A DNA stretch of 64,000 nucleotides from Candidatus Thiodiazotropha sp. LNASS1 (GTDB lineage: Bacteria > Pseudomonadota > Gammaproteobacteria > Chromatiales > Chromatiaceae): NCBI RefSeq assembly GCF_964212655.1, contig NZ_OZ156465.1, positions 2,728,001 through 2,792,000 of the forward strand. Direction: 5' to 3'. Shown here piece by piece: positions 19,315 through 29,535 of this stretch (position 1 is its first letter; each line of letters begins with the position of its first letter). Under the pieces are notes generated by a model. It saw only the letters and a program-made list of their open reading frames with translations, had not been told where the DNA came from and searched no databases. The position numbers and the translations under genes are program-made.

Positions 19315-21075
19315 ATGAAGAAGCAGATTGAGCAACTGGTACAGGCGGCACTGAAGCAACTGGTCCTGGACGGTGTGATACCGCAAGAGGCTATGCCTGT
19401 CCCCAAGATCGAACGCACGAAAGATAGCCGGCACGGTGACTTCGCCACCAATATCGCCATGGCGCTTGCCAAGCCCGCCCGCACCAACCCCAGGGAGCTG
19501 GCTCAGCAACTTCTCGACGCCCTCCCGGCATCCGATCTGATCGAACGTTGCGATATTGCGGGCCCGGGTTTCATCAACTTCACCTTGACCGCGACGGCCT
19601 ATCACAGCCTGATGCCCGCCATCATCGAGCAGGGCCACGGCTACGGCCGCAGTGAGCTGGGCAAAGGCAAGCGCATCCAGGTCGAATTCGTCTCTGCCAA
19701 CCCCACCGGCCCGCTGCATGTGGGCCATGGCCGCGGCGCGGCCTATGGATCGGTGGTGGCCGACCTGCTGCAGGCTATCGGATTCGATGTGCATCGCGAA
19801 TACTATGTGAATGACGCCGGCAGGCAGATGGATATCCTGGCCACCTCGGTCTGGCTGCGCTATCTCGAGCTGTGTGACGAAGCACTGACCTTTCCCGCCA
19901 ACGGCTATCGTGGGGACTATGTATGGGACATCGCGGCAACCCTGCACCGGGATCACGGGGAGGCCTATAGACACGATGCTGAAACCGTTTTCCACGACGT
20001 CCCGGCGGACGAACCCGCTGGTGGCGACAAGGAGGCCCACATCGATGGCCTGATCGATCGGGCCAAACAGCTGCTGGGAGACAACCGCTACCGGTTTGTC
20101 TTCGAATTGGGCCTCAACACAATTCTCGACGATATCCGCGATGACCTGGGTCTGTTTGGCGTCAACTACGATGAGTGGTATTCAGAGCGCAGCCTGACAG
20201 AGAGCGGCTCCGTGAACCGGGCCATAGAGCGACTGCGTAGCGCAGGGCATCTCTATGACAAGGATGGGGCGGTCTGGTTTCGCTCAACCAACTACGGAGA
20301 TGAAAAGGACCGGGTGGTCATTCGTGACAATGGACAAACCACCTATTTCGCATCCGATATCGCCTACCACATGGATAAACTGGAACGGGGTTTCGATCGG
20401 GTCATCGATGTCTGGGGCGCAGACCACCACGGCTATGTACCGCGGGTCAAGGCGGCCCTGCAGGCACTGGGCGACGACCCCTCCAAACTCGATGTCCTGC
20501 TGGTGCAGTTTGCGATTCTCTATCGCAGTGGTGAGAAGGTGCAGATGTCCACCCGCTCCGGCCAGTTCGTCACCTTGCGGGAGCTGCGCAAGGAAGTCGG
20601 CGCCGATGCCGCCCGGTTCTTCTATGTGATGCGTAAATGCGAACAGCACATGGATTTCGATCTTGATCTGGCGAAGTCCCAATCGAATGATAATCCGGTC
20701 TACTATGTGCAGTATGCCCACGCCCGGATCTGCAGCGTGTTTCAACAGGCCGCAGAACAGTCAATCTCCGTCGAGGATGATCCAACAGCAATCGATTATG
20801 CCCTGTTGAGCGAATCCCATGAGCAGGCGTTGATCACCAGCCTGGCCAGGTATCCGGAAATCGTGGAGGCGGCCGCACTGCATGAGGAACCCCACCAGCT
20901 GACCCACTACCTGCGTGATCTGGCCAACGATTTCCATACCTATTACAACGCCCATAAATTCCTGATCCCGGACACCGCACTGCGGAATGCCAGGCTGCAG
21001 CTCATCCTGGCTACCCGGCAGGTTGTGCGCAACGGCTTGAATCTGCTTGGTGTTTCAGCACCCGAGAAGATGTGA
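19315..21075 (+). CDS. argS: Arginyl-tRNA synthetase
   Basis: Class I aminoacyl-tRNA synthetase charging tRNA-Arg. The 586 residues are normal length. The N-terminal Add-1 domain is followed by the HIGH-type motif [11 protein letters not shown] (about residue 133), the insertion, the VQMSTRSG segment in the KMSKS region (about 408), and the C-terminal anticodon-binding all-helical domain with [16 protein letters not shown]. Absence of a canonical KMSKS lysine pair is usual for many ArgRS enzymes. A SPOR-domain gene starts 4 bases after the stop. Confidence 0.97.
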   Translation: MKKQIEQLVQAALKQLVLDGVIPQEAMPVPKIERTKDSRHGDFATNIAMALAKPARTNPRELAQQLLDALPASDLIERCDIAGPGFINFTLTATAYHSLMPAIIEQGHGYGRSELGKGKRIQVEFVSANPTGPLHVGHGRGAAYGSVVADLLQAIGFDVHREYYVNDAGRQMDILATSVWLRYLELCDEALTFPANGYRGDYVWDIAATLHRDHGEAYRHDAETVFHDVPADEPAGGDKEAHIDGLIDRAKQLLGDNRYRFVFELGLNTILDDIRDDLGLFGVNYDEWYSERSLTESGSVNRAIERLRSAGHLYDKDGAVWFRSTNYGDEKDRVVIRDNGQTTYFASDIAYHMDKLERGFDRVIDVWGADHHGYVPRVKAALQALGDDPSKLDVLLVQFAILYRSGEKVQMSTRSGQFVTLRELRKEVGADAARFFYVMRKCEQHMDFDLDLAKSQSNDNPVYYVQYAHARICSVFQQAAEQSISVEDDPTAIDYALLSESHEQALITSLARYPEIVEAAALHEEPHQLTHYLRDLANDFHTYYNAHKFLIPDTALRNARLQLILATRQVVRNGLNLLGVSAPEKM

Positions 21076-21079
21076 CGGC

Positions 21080-21664
21080 ATGGCTGACTATAAGCATCGC
21101 GCCCATAAAAAAAAGAAGCAACGCCAGCATAGCGGCAGCTGCCTGTTCCATATGTTCGGCGGTATCGTCATTGGCGCCTTTCTAATGGGTCTCGCCTGGT
21201 TGAAACTGGGACCCGGCCTCTCTTCAAACGGCGTGCCCGGCGTTCCCTCCCCACGGCCCGAGGCCGCAAAACAGGAGCCCCGCAACGCTCCCAAACCCAC
21301 ATTCGAGTTCTACACAATTCTGCCGGAAATGGAGGTTGTCATACCCGATGAGGAGATCGTGACACCGGATGACGACACCCCAGCCAAACCTCCCAGTGAC
21401 AGATCCGCCGCTCCGGATCAAGAGCAATATAGCTATGTCCTGCAGATGGGGTCATTCAGAAAACACCAGGATGCGGACCGTCTCAAGGCGAAGCTCGCGC
21501 TGATCGGTATCGAGGCGGAGATCCAGAAGGTGAGCATCAACAATCGCGATACCTACCATCGTGTCCGCAGCGGGCCCTATCACTCTCAGGCCCGTTTAAA
21601 TGCAGATCGGCATCTCGCCAAGGAGAACAGCATCAACAGCCTGGTCATCAAACTAAAAAAATAG
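21080..21664 (+). CDS. SPOR-domain membrane protein
   Basis: 194 residues from the ATG at 21080, four bases after argS, so co-transcribed and probably translationally coupled. A very basic N-terminus (HRAHKKKKQRQ) precedes one transmembrane helix (about 24-42), then a Pro/Asp-rich linker and a C-terminal SPOR domain (about 117-194; YVLQMGSFRKHQDADRLKAKL, YHRVRSGPY). SPOR domains bind denuded septal glycan, so a type II inner-membrane protein acting at division is likely. The argS-SPOR pairing recurs in Gammaproteobacteria (FtsN-like). Confidence 0.88.
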   Translation: MADYKHRAHKKKKQRQHSGSCLFHMFGGIVIGAFLMGLAWLKLGPGLSSNGVPGVPSPRPEAAKQEPRNAPKPTFEFYTILPEMEVVIPDEEIVTPDDDTPAKPPSDRSAAPDQEQYSYVLQMGSFRKHQDADRLKAKLALIGIEAEIQKVSINNRDTYHRVRSGPYHSQARLNADRHLAKENSINSLVIKLKK

Positions 21665-21717
21665 TGCCCAGCTCAGTCCATGAGGAGATCCGGCCATGAG
21701 GATGGAGTTAGCCATTT

Positions 21718-23319
21718 TTATCCATTGACCTTGAACCTCGTTATCAATTCATTCAATTGACACATTGATTGCTGAATAGATGATGTGCAATCGACCGCTT
21801 CACTTGCCGCCTGTGTCGTCGAATCGGCAACCGTGGCGATGTTGGCGATACTTCGGTTTATCTCTTCCGCCACACTGCTTTGCTGTTGTGCGGCGGTTGC
21901 TATCTGAACATTCATGTCATTGATGCTGGATACCGAATCCACAATCTTATCCAATGCCTGACCGGCCACGCTACTTTGGTCAACACTATTTTGCGCAATT
22001 TCCCTGCTCGAGGTCATGGCATTGACTGCGTTACTGGTACCTCCCTGCAGACGTTCAATGATCTGGCGTATTTCTTCGGTAGACTGTTGTGTCCGCTTTG
22101 CCAGGGTTCTCACTTCATCGGCAACTACGGCAAAACCGCGACCTTGTTCCCCTGCGCGGGCTGCTTCGATGGCAGCGTTCAACGCAAGCAAGTTTGTCTG
22201 TTCCGCAATACCTGTGATCACTTCAAGCACCTGACCGACTTCCTGACTGTCCTGTTCAAGTTTTTTCATGACATCAGAAGTCTCTTCCAGCTGATTTGCC
22301 ATGTTTTCAATACTTGTAATTGTTTCGGCGACAATCATCCGTCCTGAGCCAGCCTCTGTATCCGCATTTCGGGCGGCATCAGCTGCTTTGGTGGCGTTCC
22401 TGGCCACTTCCTGTACGGTGGATGCCATCTGACCCATCGCTGTGGAGGCCTGCTCTAATTCGCTATGCTGCAGTCGAACCCCTTCATTGGTACTTTGCAG
22501 TGTCTGTGCCACCTTCTCTGTACCGAGTTGAACATGTTTGGATGTGTCTTCCACACTATTTACAATCTCTCCAACGTGAGAGAGCATTGTATTGTAGGCG
22601 GTAAACGTTTCACCTATCTCATTATCGGTGTAGGTGACTTGTAACGGATTTGAAAAGTCTCCTTTCGCAACAGCCGTCAATCGCTCTTTCAATTGCTCAA
22701 TATCTTTCATCAGGACTGCCGTACCGAATATACGCCCAAACCAGACTAAAAGTACGATTCCGCCAGCCATAATGAGCGTAATTATCTGTTGCTTCCGTAC
22801 CGCATCATTGGCTGCAGCGGCCATCATATTGACGCCTTTGTGCATCTCTTTCAGGACCACTGGAGATTGCATGCTGATGGCTCTCAGGCCCTCAGCAGAA
22901 GGGTTTTCAAGATAGGCGTCGATCGATTTCCTATAGGTTTTCCATAGCCCCTCGACTTTATTCAGCTGACCACGGACTACAGGATCGTCAACTGCCTTAA
23001 TACCGGCATTTTGATCGCCGTTAAGTAGATTCTGATGTGAGCTTTCGAAAAGCGTTATGGTGTTATTCACCGTATCACGAGACTCGATGGATTGCGCCGC
23101 AAGCAATGCCTCTTTCGCCACCCTCTGACTTAACATACGTTGTCTTCCAGCCACATTGATTGCTGTCGCATCAGAGCCAAGACTGGTGAAAAGAGAGACT
23201 ACGGTCATCGCCGCGAAGACGAAAATCAAGATATATGATACGAAGTATTGCTTGTCTAGAGACTTAAGACCGAATACTCGCAGAATTGATTGAATTATAG
23301 TGGCTATCCAGACGTTCAT
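21718..23319 (-). CDS. Methyl-accepting chemotaxis protein with PilJ-type sensor
   Basis: Membrane chemoreceptor of 533 residues; the ATG at 23319 follows GGAGG at ideal spacing, whereas an extension to 23412 has none. TM1 is about 26-46. The periplasmic part begins with [13 protein letters not shown], the conserved helix of PilJ/NarX-type sensors. TM2 is about 178-198, followed by HAMP and a full signalling domain with the tip [20 protein letters not shown] and [17 protein letters not shown]. No C-terminal CheR/CheB pentapeptide is seen. No che or pil genes are adjacent, so it is an orphan receptor; the ligand is unknown. Confidence 0.9.
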   Translation of the reverse strand: MNVWIATIIQSILRVFGLKSLDKQYFVSYILIFVFAAMTVVSLFTSLGSDATAINVAGRQRMLSQRVAKEALLAAQSIESRDTVNNTITLFESSHQNLLNGDQNAGIKAVDDPVVRGQLNKVEGLWKTYRKSIDAYLENPSAEGLRAISMQSPVVLKEMHKGVNMMAAAANDAVRKQQIITLIMAGGIVLLVWFGRIFGTAVLMKDIEQLKERLTAVAKGDFSNPLQVTYTDNEIGETFTAYNTMLSHVGEIVNSVEDTSKHVQLGTEKVAQTLQSTNEGVRLQHSELEQASTAMGQMASTVQEVARNATKAADAARNADTEAGSGRMIVAETITSIENMANQLEETSDVMKKLEQDSQEVGQVLEVITGIAEQTNLLALNAAIEAARAGEQGRGFAVVADEVRTLAKRTQQSTEEIRQIIERLQGGTSNAVNAMTSSREIAQNSVDQSSVAGQALDKIVDSVSSINDMNVQIATAAQQQSSVAEEINRSIANIATVADSTTQAASEAVDCTSSIQQSMCQLNELITRFKVNG

Positions 23320-23721
23320 TAGAACCTCCACACCACATTCCATGTCAGCGAAAATATTGAAGTAAAAATAGTCCTGAGGAACCTCTGAATCGTTCGGATG
23401 TTCCAACGGCACAAGGATGCACCGCCATTTTTATCGCCCTAAGCGATTGAAAATGTTGGAAACAGCAAAAATGCATTTACAGTTTCCGTGCTCCGATAAT
23501 GCCAGGGATGGCATTAATCAGGACTCCCTTATTGAATAGCGGCTAATTCAGGCAAAACATGAAAGACTTTAACACAGTGTCTGACAATGACATTAGCTGC
23601 GTCCTGCGTCATTGAATAGGCATATTGATTGTTGCACGATCAATGAGGTTGCAAAATTGATAACGATGGGGCTGAGGATTTTGATTGACAAACGGCCGTC
23701 CATGACTCGTTCAGCGCCTGC
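23320..23721. other. Intergenic gap with one short inverted repeat
   Basis: About 400 bp without a credible gene, between the chemoreceptor start and the end of feoC. It must hold the chemoreceptor promoter on the minus strand. The only structure I see is TAATGCC-AGGGAT-GGCATTA (23497-23516), a perfect 7-bp inverted repeat without a T-run. Confidence 0.5.
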
Positions 23722-23958
23722 TTACGATTGATTCTGTTGGTTAAGCCAAACATAGAGTTCCATCTCAGCGGGATCGCAACGATTACAACTGGTTCCGCAG
23801 GCGGCTTCGACTTTACGCTGCTCGACGCGCCCTTTGCGCATCCATTGCTGCAGCATCCCCCGCACCGCCTCGGGTTCCGCGTCCACATGCAACGCGATCT
23901 CAGCCAGGGTTGCCTGACCGCGTCTTGAAAGGTAGTCCCTGATCGTACTGAGCATCAT
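23722..23958 (-). CDS. feoC: FeoC-like regulatory protein
   Basis: 78-residue winged-helix protein of the FeoC family, last gene of feoABC and starting 7 bases after the feoB stop. The N-terminal helix-turn-helix LSTIRDYLSRRGQATLAEIALHVDA is followed by the cysteine cluster CGTSCNRC (CxxxCxxC), which in FeoC is thought to hold an Fe-S cluster. FeoC modulates FeoB activity or stability. A second ATG one codon in is equally possible. Confidence 0.88.
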   Translation of the reverse strand: MMLSTIRDYLSRRGQATLAEIALHVDAEPEAVRGMLQQWMRKGRVEQRKVEAACGTSCNRCDPAEMELYVWLNQQNQS

Positions 23959-23965
23959 CGCAGGA

Positions 23966-26323
23966 TCAAACCCCCGCCTCGGAGATGAGCTGTTGCGTTC
24001 GCTGCGACCAGTACCTCAAAGCGCCGATAATCACAGCCAACAACGCCAGCAGGCCGATAATCCAGACCAATGCGCTTTGCGGATGCTGGGTATAGGTCGC
24101 CAGTTGATAGAAGAGGCTTGCACTGATGAAGGCGACTCCGGTCGACCAGGCCACTACAAATGCTGCCCAGCGCGGCCCCGCCTCACGGCGAATGGCGCCA
24201 ATGGTGGCCACACAGGGTGAATAGAGCAGTATAAACAGCAGGTAGGCAAAGGCCCCGGCCTGGCCGTCGAAGCGTGCGGCCATGGCACCAAATACCCCAA
24301 CATTGATCTCCTGCGCCTCGGCTGCCGCCTCCGCACTGCTGATATCGCCCACATCCATGGCGAGAGGGTCGGTGAGCAGGTCCTTCACTCCGATGAGATT
24401 TTCCGGCACTGTCTCTACAGCAGCGGAGACTGCACGCCAGAAATCAAAAGGCAGATCAACTTGCGCCACACCCGCTTCCTCGTTGGCGAGATGAGTATAG
24501 AGAGCATCAAGGGTACCGACCACCGTCTCCTTGGCCAGAATACCGGTGAATACGCCCACAGTGGCGGGCCAGTTTTCCTGATGTATGCCCATCGGCGCCA
24601 ACAGGGGTGTGACTGCTTTACTGATGCTGCTGAGTACGGAGTGTTCGGTATCCTCATTACCGAAACTGCCATCGGTGCCAATCGAATTCAGGGTGTTGAT
24701 CACCAGCACCATCAATACGATCACTTTCCCCGCCTCTTTGATAAAGAGCTTGACCCTGTCCCAGGTCCGTAACATGACACCTCTTACCGTCGGCATGTGA
24801 TAGTGGGGCAGCTCCATCATGAAACCGGCGCTCTCACCGGATAGCAGGGTCTTTTTCATGATCATTCCGGTGAGAATCGCCACCGCTATGCCGATGAGAT
24901 AGAGGCTGAAGACCAGGTTCTGTCCATTCGCCGGAAAGAAGGCCGCGGCAAACAGCACGTAGACCGGCAGCCTGGCGCCACAGGACATAAACGGATTCAT
25001 AAGGATGGCAAGCTTACGCTCTCTCTCACTCTCCAGGGTACGGGTCGCCATTACCGCCGGCACATTGCAGCCGAAACCGACAATCATCGGCACGAATGCC
25101 TTACCCGGCAGCCCGATGGAACGCATGAAACGATCCATGACAAAGGCGGCCCTGGCCATATAGCCGGAGTCTTCCACCACGGAGAGAAAAAGATAGAGCG
25201 CGGTGATGATCGGTATAAAGGTGGCCACCACCTGAATGCCACCCCCGGCACCGTCGGCCAGCAGCACGATCATCCAGTCCGGGACACCCAGCGACGCCAT
25301 CAGATGACCGAAACCGTCGACGAAGATGGCGCCCGCCACACCGTCGAAGAGGTCGATGAACGCGCCGCCGATATTGATCGCAAACATGAACATCAGGTAC
25401 ATCACGGCCAGAAAGACCGGTATCCCGAAGAGTCGGCTCAATACCACCTTGTCGATGCGGTCACTGATCGTCTTTTCTACCCGTCCATGCTGTTGGGTCA
25501 CATTCTGGGAAATGGCATGGGCGTGACCGTAGCGGGTATCGGCGATATGGATATCCGGGTCCTCGTCGACACGGTCCTCGATCACCTCTTGCCAGTGGTG
25601 GACCTGGCTCAGTAAACCCTCATCGGCGAAATCCAAAGCGAAGCGATCACCCTCCAGCATCTTTAACAACAGCCAGCGACGCTCGGAATGGCGATGCTGT
25701 TCAGACTGTTGCAGGGCAGGCTCCATCGCCATGATCGCCTGCTCCACCACTTCATCCTGGGCAAGGGCAAATCCCCCGCTCACCTCACCGGCGGCCAGAT
25801 CCTGAATCGAGGCCTTCAGCTTGGTGATGCCCTCACCACTGACCGCCACTATGGGTACCACAGGGCATCCAAGGTCCTGACTAAGCCGTTGAGTATCGAT
25901 AACCAGGCCACGCTTGCGGGCGACATCCATCATATTCAGGGCCACCAGCAGGGGCACCCCCATCTCGAGCATCTGAATTGAGAAATAGAGGTTTCGCTCC
26001 AGATTGGAGGCATCGACGATATTGACGATGAGATCGGCATCTCCGGAGAGTAGATAGTCCCGGGTCACCTTCTCATCGAGGGATGTGGCATCCAGTGAAT
26101 AGATCCCGGGAAGGTCGACCACACTGACCTCGGTGCTGTCGATGGTGAAACGTCCCTCCTTTCTGTCCACCGTCACGCCCGGCCAGTTCCCGGTACGTTG
26201 GCGAATCCCAGTCAGGCTGTTGAAAAGGGCCGTCTTGCCGCAATTGGGGTTGCCCGCCAGGGCGATGGTCAGCAGACGCTGAGAGGGGACAGACTCAGAA
26301 GAGCTCTCTTCATGACAGGCCAC
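23966..26323 (-). CDS. feoB: Ferrous iron transport protein B
   Basis: Inner-membrane Fe(II) transporter with an N-terminal G-protein domain. Of 785 residues, the first about 270 form the GTPase and helical spacer: G1 GNPNCGKT, G2-region GNWPGVTVDRKEG, G3 DLPGIYSLD and G4 NMMD. The membrane part has the paired gate motifs, with conserved cysteines in GFGCNVPAVMATRTLES and MSCGARLPVYVLF. It lies between feoA and feoC. Confidence 0.97.
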   Translation of the reverse strand: MACHEESSSESVPSQRLLTIALAGNPNCGKTALFNSLTGIRQRTGNWPGVTVDRKEGRFTIDSTEVSVVDLPGIYSLDATSLDEKVTRDYLLSGDADLIVNIVDASNLERNLYFSIQMLEMGVPLLVALNMMDVARKRGLVIDTQRLSQDLGCPVVPIVAVSGEGITKLKASIQDLAAGEVSGGFALAQDEVVEQAIMAMEPALQQSEQHRHSERRWLLLKMLEGDRFALDFADEGLLSQVHHWQEVIEDRVDEDPDIHIADTRYGHAHAISQNVTQQHGRVEKTISDRIDKVVLSRLFGIPVFLAVMYLMFMFAINIGGAFIDLFDGVAGAIFVDGFGHLMASLGVPDWMIVLLADGAGGGIQVVATFIPIITALYLFLSVVEDSGYMARAAFVMDRFMRSIGLPGKAFVPMIVGFGCNVPAVMATRTLESERERKLAILMNPFMSCGARLPVYVLFAAAFFPANGQNLVFSLYLIGIAVAILTGMIMKKTLLSGESAGFMMELPHYHMPTVRGVMLRTWDRVKLFIKEAGKVIVLMVLVINTLNSIGTDGSFGNEDTEHSVLSSISKAVTPLLAPMGIHQENWPATVGVFTGILAKETVVGTLDALYTHLANEEAGVAQVDLPFDFWRAVSAAVETVPENLIGVKDLLTDPLAMDVGDISSAEAAAEAQEINVGVFGAMAARFDGQAGAFAYLLFILLYSPCVATIGAIRREAGPRWAAFVVAWSTGVAFISASLFYQLATYTQHPQSALVWIIGLLALLAVIIGALRYWSQRTQQLISEAGV

Positions 26324-26331
26324 GGCTGCTC

Positions 26332-26604
26332 CTAGGGCCTGTCTTCAGGCTGTTCGAGAGGCAGCATCAACAACTTTTCGGCAACCCCCGCGCCGAGAGC
26401 CACCCTGGCGCCCTGATTAGCCACCACCACACCGGCACCACGACGTTGTATCAACTCGATTTCAGAGCCCATTCTCAATCCTAAACTGAGCAGTCTGTGG
26501 ACCAGATGTCTGCCTCCCATGATGCGTTTGATCTTGGCTCGACGCCCGATCGGCAGCCTGGCCAGGGAGATCAATTCCTCTGAAATGGTGCTGTCGGGGA
26601 CCAC
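26332..26604 (-). CDS. feoA: Ferrous iron transport protein A
   Basis: 90-residue SH3-like cytoplasmic protein needed for FeoB function. The core GRRAKIKRIMGGRHLVHRLLSLGLRMGSEIELIQRRG is typical of FeoA. I use the GTG at 26604, preceded by GGATAG; it is the first start after the Fur-like box and TATTAT-like -10. feoB begins 8 bases after its stop, so feoABC is one operon. Confidence 0.9.
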   Translation of the reverse strand: MVPDSTISEELISLARLPIGRRAKIKRIMGGRHLVHRLLSLGLRMGSEIELIQRRGAGVVVANQGARVALGAGVAEKLLMLPLEQPEDRP

Positions 26605-26631
26605 AAACTATCCAATAATACTCTTTAAATG

Positions 26632-26648
26632 TTAATGATTCTCATTAA
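26632..26648 (-). promoter_or_regulatory. Fur-box-like palindrome of the feoABC promoter
   Basis: TTAATGA-TTC-TCATTAA is a perfect 7-3-7 palindrome matching the core of the Fur consensus (AATGATA...CATT). It lies 28-44 bases before the feoA start and just upstream of a TATTAT -10-like hexamer (26615-26620), so Fe-loaded Fur would block transcription. Confidence 0.75.
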
Positions 26649-26696
26649 AGCAGGGATTGGCCCCGCTTGCAATCGGCAAATCACAGTATATCCCAA

Positions 26697-27425
26697 TTAT
26701 CTAATATTCCGCCTACGCAAGAGATCGATTCGGTGCGGTTTAAGAAACTCGGCACCCCGCGGTCCCATATGTTCCATAAATGCCGTTTTTATCTGCCGGT
26801 AGCGTGGCTTGTCTATCTTCAGCTGGGTGTGAGTGATGTTAAGAAAACGTGACTCAAAACTTTCCCAGGAATCATACAGGCCAGGTACATTCAGGAAATA
26901 CTGGCCAAGCAACTCCATATCATCCCTCTCGGAAAGAGACTGAATCGTCTTGAAGGCGAGCTCTCTGACATGCTTCTCATCATGGATCAGGCTCATCAGG
27001 GCATTGAACTCACCCTGATAGACAGGCTCCGAAAAATAGGCGATGCCGCCAGGTTTGAGCACCCTGGCCACCTCGCTCATCGCTTGCGGCATGACCGACC
27101 CGGGCACGTGGTGGAGTGATTTCAGCATCAGCACCACATCCACACTCTGATCGGGTTCACCGATCGATTGCGCCCCTTCCAAGCGAAAGCTGATATTGCC
27201 CGCTGTATTGCCCAGATTTTTTTCATGCTGAACAGAATCGACCTCGGTCGCGATGAAATGGCAGTCAGGATGGGCCTGGGCCAGTCGGCGTGTAATCCGG
27301 GCACTGCCGCAGCCCAGTTCCAGAACCCTGCAATCGTTGAGCGGCAACAGCCGTTCCATCAGCTCCATTTCCGTGCCCCTAAGATAGGCTTCCTGATTAT
27401 CCAGAACCATTCGATTTGCTGACAT
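26697..27425 (-). CDS. Class I SAM-dependent methyltransferase
   Basis: 242 residues from the ATG at 27425 (GGAG about 10 bases upstream). SAM-binding motif I is VLELGCGSARITRRLA, with the acidic residue of motif II in FIATEVDS, then VDVVLMLKSLHHV and VARVLKPGGIAYFSEP, a methyltransferase-11-type core. The C-terminal third is Arg/Lys-rich and may confer substrate specificity. The substrate is unknown. It stands alone upstream of feoA on the same strand, separated by the Fur box. Confidence 0.85.
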   Translation of the reverse strand: MSANRMVLDNQEAYLRGTEMELMERLLPLNDCRVLELGCGSARITRRLAQAHPDCHFIATEVDSVQHEKNLGNTAGNISFRLEGAQSIGEPDQSVDVVLMLKSLHHVPGSVMPQAMSEVARVLKPGGIAYFSEPVYQGEFNALMSLIHDEKHVRELAFKTIQSLSERDDMELLGQYFLNVPGLYDSWESFESRFLNITHTQLKIDKPRYRQIKTAFMEHMGPRGAEFLKPHRIDLLRRRNIR

Positions 27426-27656
27426 ACCGCTACTGCTCCAGTATATTAACTGTGGACGATAAACGCCCATCCTTAGACAACCAAAAGCTGAGAAGACACC
27501 CGGGGCCGGTTAACACCAATTCAATTGGCCCTAAGTCTCATCACACGCAGCAATGACGGGAACAGTGAATGAGACCGGTCTGCGTGGAGATGCGAAATCG
27601 GGAGATTGAGGAAAACGACCTTCAGGTGACATCAGCATAACACCGGACGGTTGAGG

Positions 27657-29441
27657 ATGGACAGCTTGAGTCCACCTGAACAAACCATCAAAACGACAGG
27701 TATCCCGATTGTGCCCCTTGCAGGGATTGTTAACTGGTTAGACCGACTGCGTCTGCAACTCTCGCGTCACGATGCGTTGCTGATTCTATCCGTTTTGGGA
27801 TTGATCTGCGGCTTTGTTACGGGGGTCGTGATCATTCTCTTCCGGCTATTGGTCGAATCGAGTCAGGCCACCATTCTTCCTGGTGGCGGGGTGGAGAACT
27901 ATGAAGCCCTACACCCCTTGATGCGATTTCTGCTACCCATTCTCGGTGGCCTGATGCTCGGACTTATTTTTATTCGTTTTGCAAAAGGCCTGCATGTACT
28001 GGGTATCCCCAGGGTGATGGAGCGTTTGATCTACCACCAGGGACATATCTCCTTGCGCGGCTTTATGCTGCAATTCTTCGGTGCCGCCATCGCCATTATC
28101 AGTGGCCACTCAGTGGGTCGTGAAGGCCCCCACGTCTTTCTCGGCGCCGCCAGCGGATCTCTGCTGGGACAATACCTCTCCCTGCCCAACAATAGTATTC
28201 GCACCCTGGTCGGTTGTGGTACTGCAGCCGCGATTTCCGCCTCCTTCGACACCCCCCTGGCGGGTGTGATCTTCGCTTTGGAAGTGGTGATGATGGAGTA
28301 CACACTGGTCAGTTTCATACCGATCATGCTGGCCGCTGTCAGCGCCAACAGTCTCTCACTGATCGTTTTCGAAGGACAACGGGTGTTCGATATCGCCATC
28401 ATTGAATTGGGTTCCCTGCATGAATTGATTTTCATCTTACTGCTGGGATTGGTGGCCGGTACCGCCTCGGCGGCCTATGTCAGTCTCATACAGTTTATCT
28501 CCGACAAGACCCAAAACATGGCTTTTTGGCTGCGAAATGCAGCCGCAGGCGTGTTGATCGGTCTAATAGCCCTTGCGGTTCCCGAGGTGATGGGGATCGG
28601 TTATGACACGGTCAACCTGCTCCTGCTGGGTGAATTGGGATTTTACTTTATCGTCATACTGGTAGTGATGAAGATCGTGGCGACAGCCGTTTGCATTGGA
28701 TTAGGCATACCTGGCGGTACGATCGGACCCGCTCTTTTTATCGGTGCCGCGGTGGGCGGGATAATCGCTCCTCTGCCCGGCCTGGTGTTTGAAGGTCAAG
28801 TCTCCGACCCGGGTGTCTATGCATTGATTGGTATGGGCGCCGTGATGGGCGCTGCCCTGCAGGCGCCATTGGCCGCGTTGACAGCCATCATAGAACTCAC
28901 CCACAACCCCGAAATCATCATGCCGGGAATGCTTGCAATCGTCATTGCCAGCCTGGTCAACAGTGAGCTGTTCGGAAAATCATCGATGTTTCACACCCTG
29001 CTGGAGGCCACGGGGCTCAACTACCACACCGATCCGGTGATGCAGTCCCTGCGCCGTATCGGCGCCGCCAGTTTCATGAACCGTAACTTCGTCCAGGTGG
29101 AACCGATACTGACTCGCGACACGGTACGAATCATCCTCGATAATAATCCTGAGTGGATACTGATCAAAGGAGATCAGGATCAGATGGCGCTGATGCCGGC
29201 GGTGGATCTGCTGCGCATTATGGAACAGCAAGAGGAGGAGGAGTTCGATCTGCTTTGTCTGCCCGCCACTCGCTATGAGCTTGCGCAACTGCGGATGCAG
29301 GCAACCTTGCAGGAGGCGCTTGAAAAGCTGGACAACAGTCAGGCGGATGCGCTCTATATCGAATGGTACGACCAAGATCACTATTGGCGCATCCAGGGAA
29401 TACTCACCCGTCCCTTGATCGAATCGGCTTATCACTTTTAA
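27657..29441 (+). CDS. ClC-family chloride channel or H+/Cl- antiporter
   Basis: Polytopic inner-membrane protein of about 594 residues. Anion-pathway motifs are LGIPRVMERLI (GxGIP region), GREGPHVFLGA with the gating/proton glutamate (about residue 154) and GIPGGTIGPALFIGAA. After about ten membrane helices, a cytoplasmic tail of about 130 residues (from FMNRNFVQVEP) resembles paired CBS sequences. The ATG at 27657 or TTG at 27651 may be the start; neither has a well-spaced ribosome-binding site. The glutamate suggests an exchanger rather than a passive channel. A PPK2 gene follows by about 95 bases. Confidence 0.9.
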   Translation: MDSLSPPEQTIKTTGIPIVPLAGIVNWLDRLRLQLSRHDALLILSVLGLICGFVTGVVIILFRLLVESSQATILPGGGVENYEALHPLMRFLLPILGGLMLGLIFIRFAKGLHVLGIPRVMERLIYHQGHISLRGFMLQFFGAAIAIISGHSVGREGPHVFLGAASGSLLGQYLSLPNNSIRTLVGCGTAAAISASFDTPLAGVIFALEVVMMEYTLVSFIPIMLAAVSANSLSLIVFEGQRVFDIAIIELGSLHELIFILLLGLVAGTASAAYVSLIQFISDKTQNMAFWLRNAAAGVLIGLIALAVPEVMGIGYDTVNLLLLGELGFYFIVILVVMKIVATAVCIGLGIPGGTIGPALFIGAAVGGIIAPLPGLVFEGQVSDPGVYALIGMGAVMGAALQAPLAALTAIIELTHNPEIIMPGMLAIVIASLVNSELFGKSSMFHTLLEATGLNYHTDPVMQSLRRIGAASFMNRNFVQVEPILTRDTVRIILDNNPEWILIKGDQDQMALMPAVDLLRIMEQQEEEEFDLLCLPATRYELAQLRMQATLQEALEKLDNSQADALYIEWYDQDHYWRIQGILTRPLIESAYHF

Positions 29442-29535
29442 TGCTGCCTTATTCATGGAAAAAAACTCAGCATTGAGCGCCCAAAAAAGTCATAATATAC
29501 CGATATTGCAACGCAGCTTCGTAAGAGGGGGCAAA

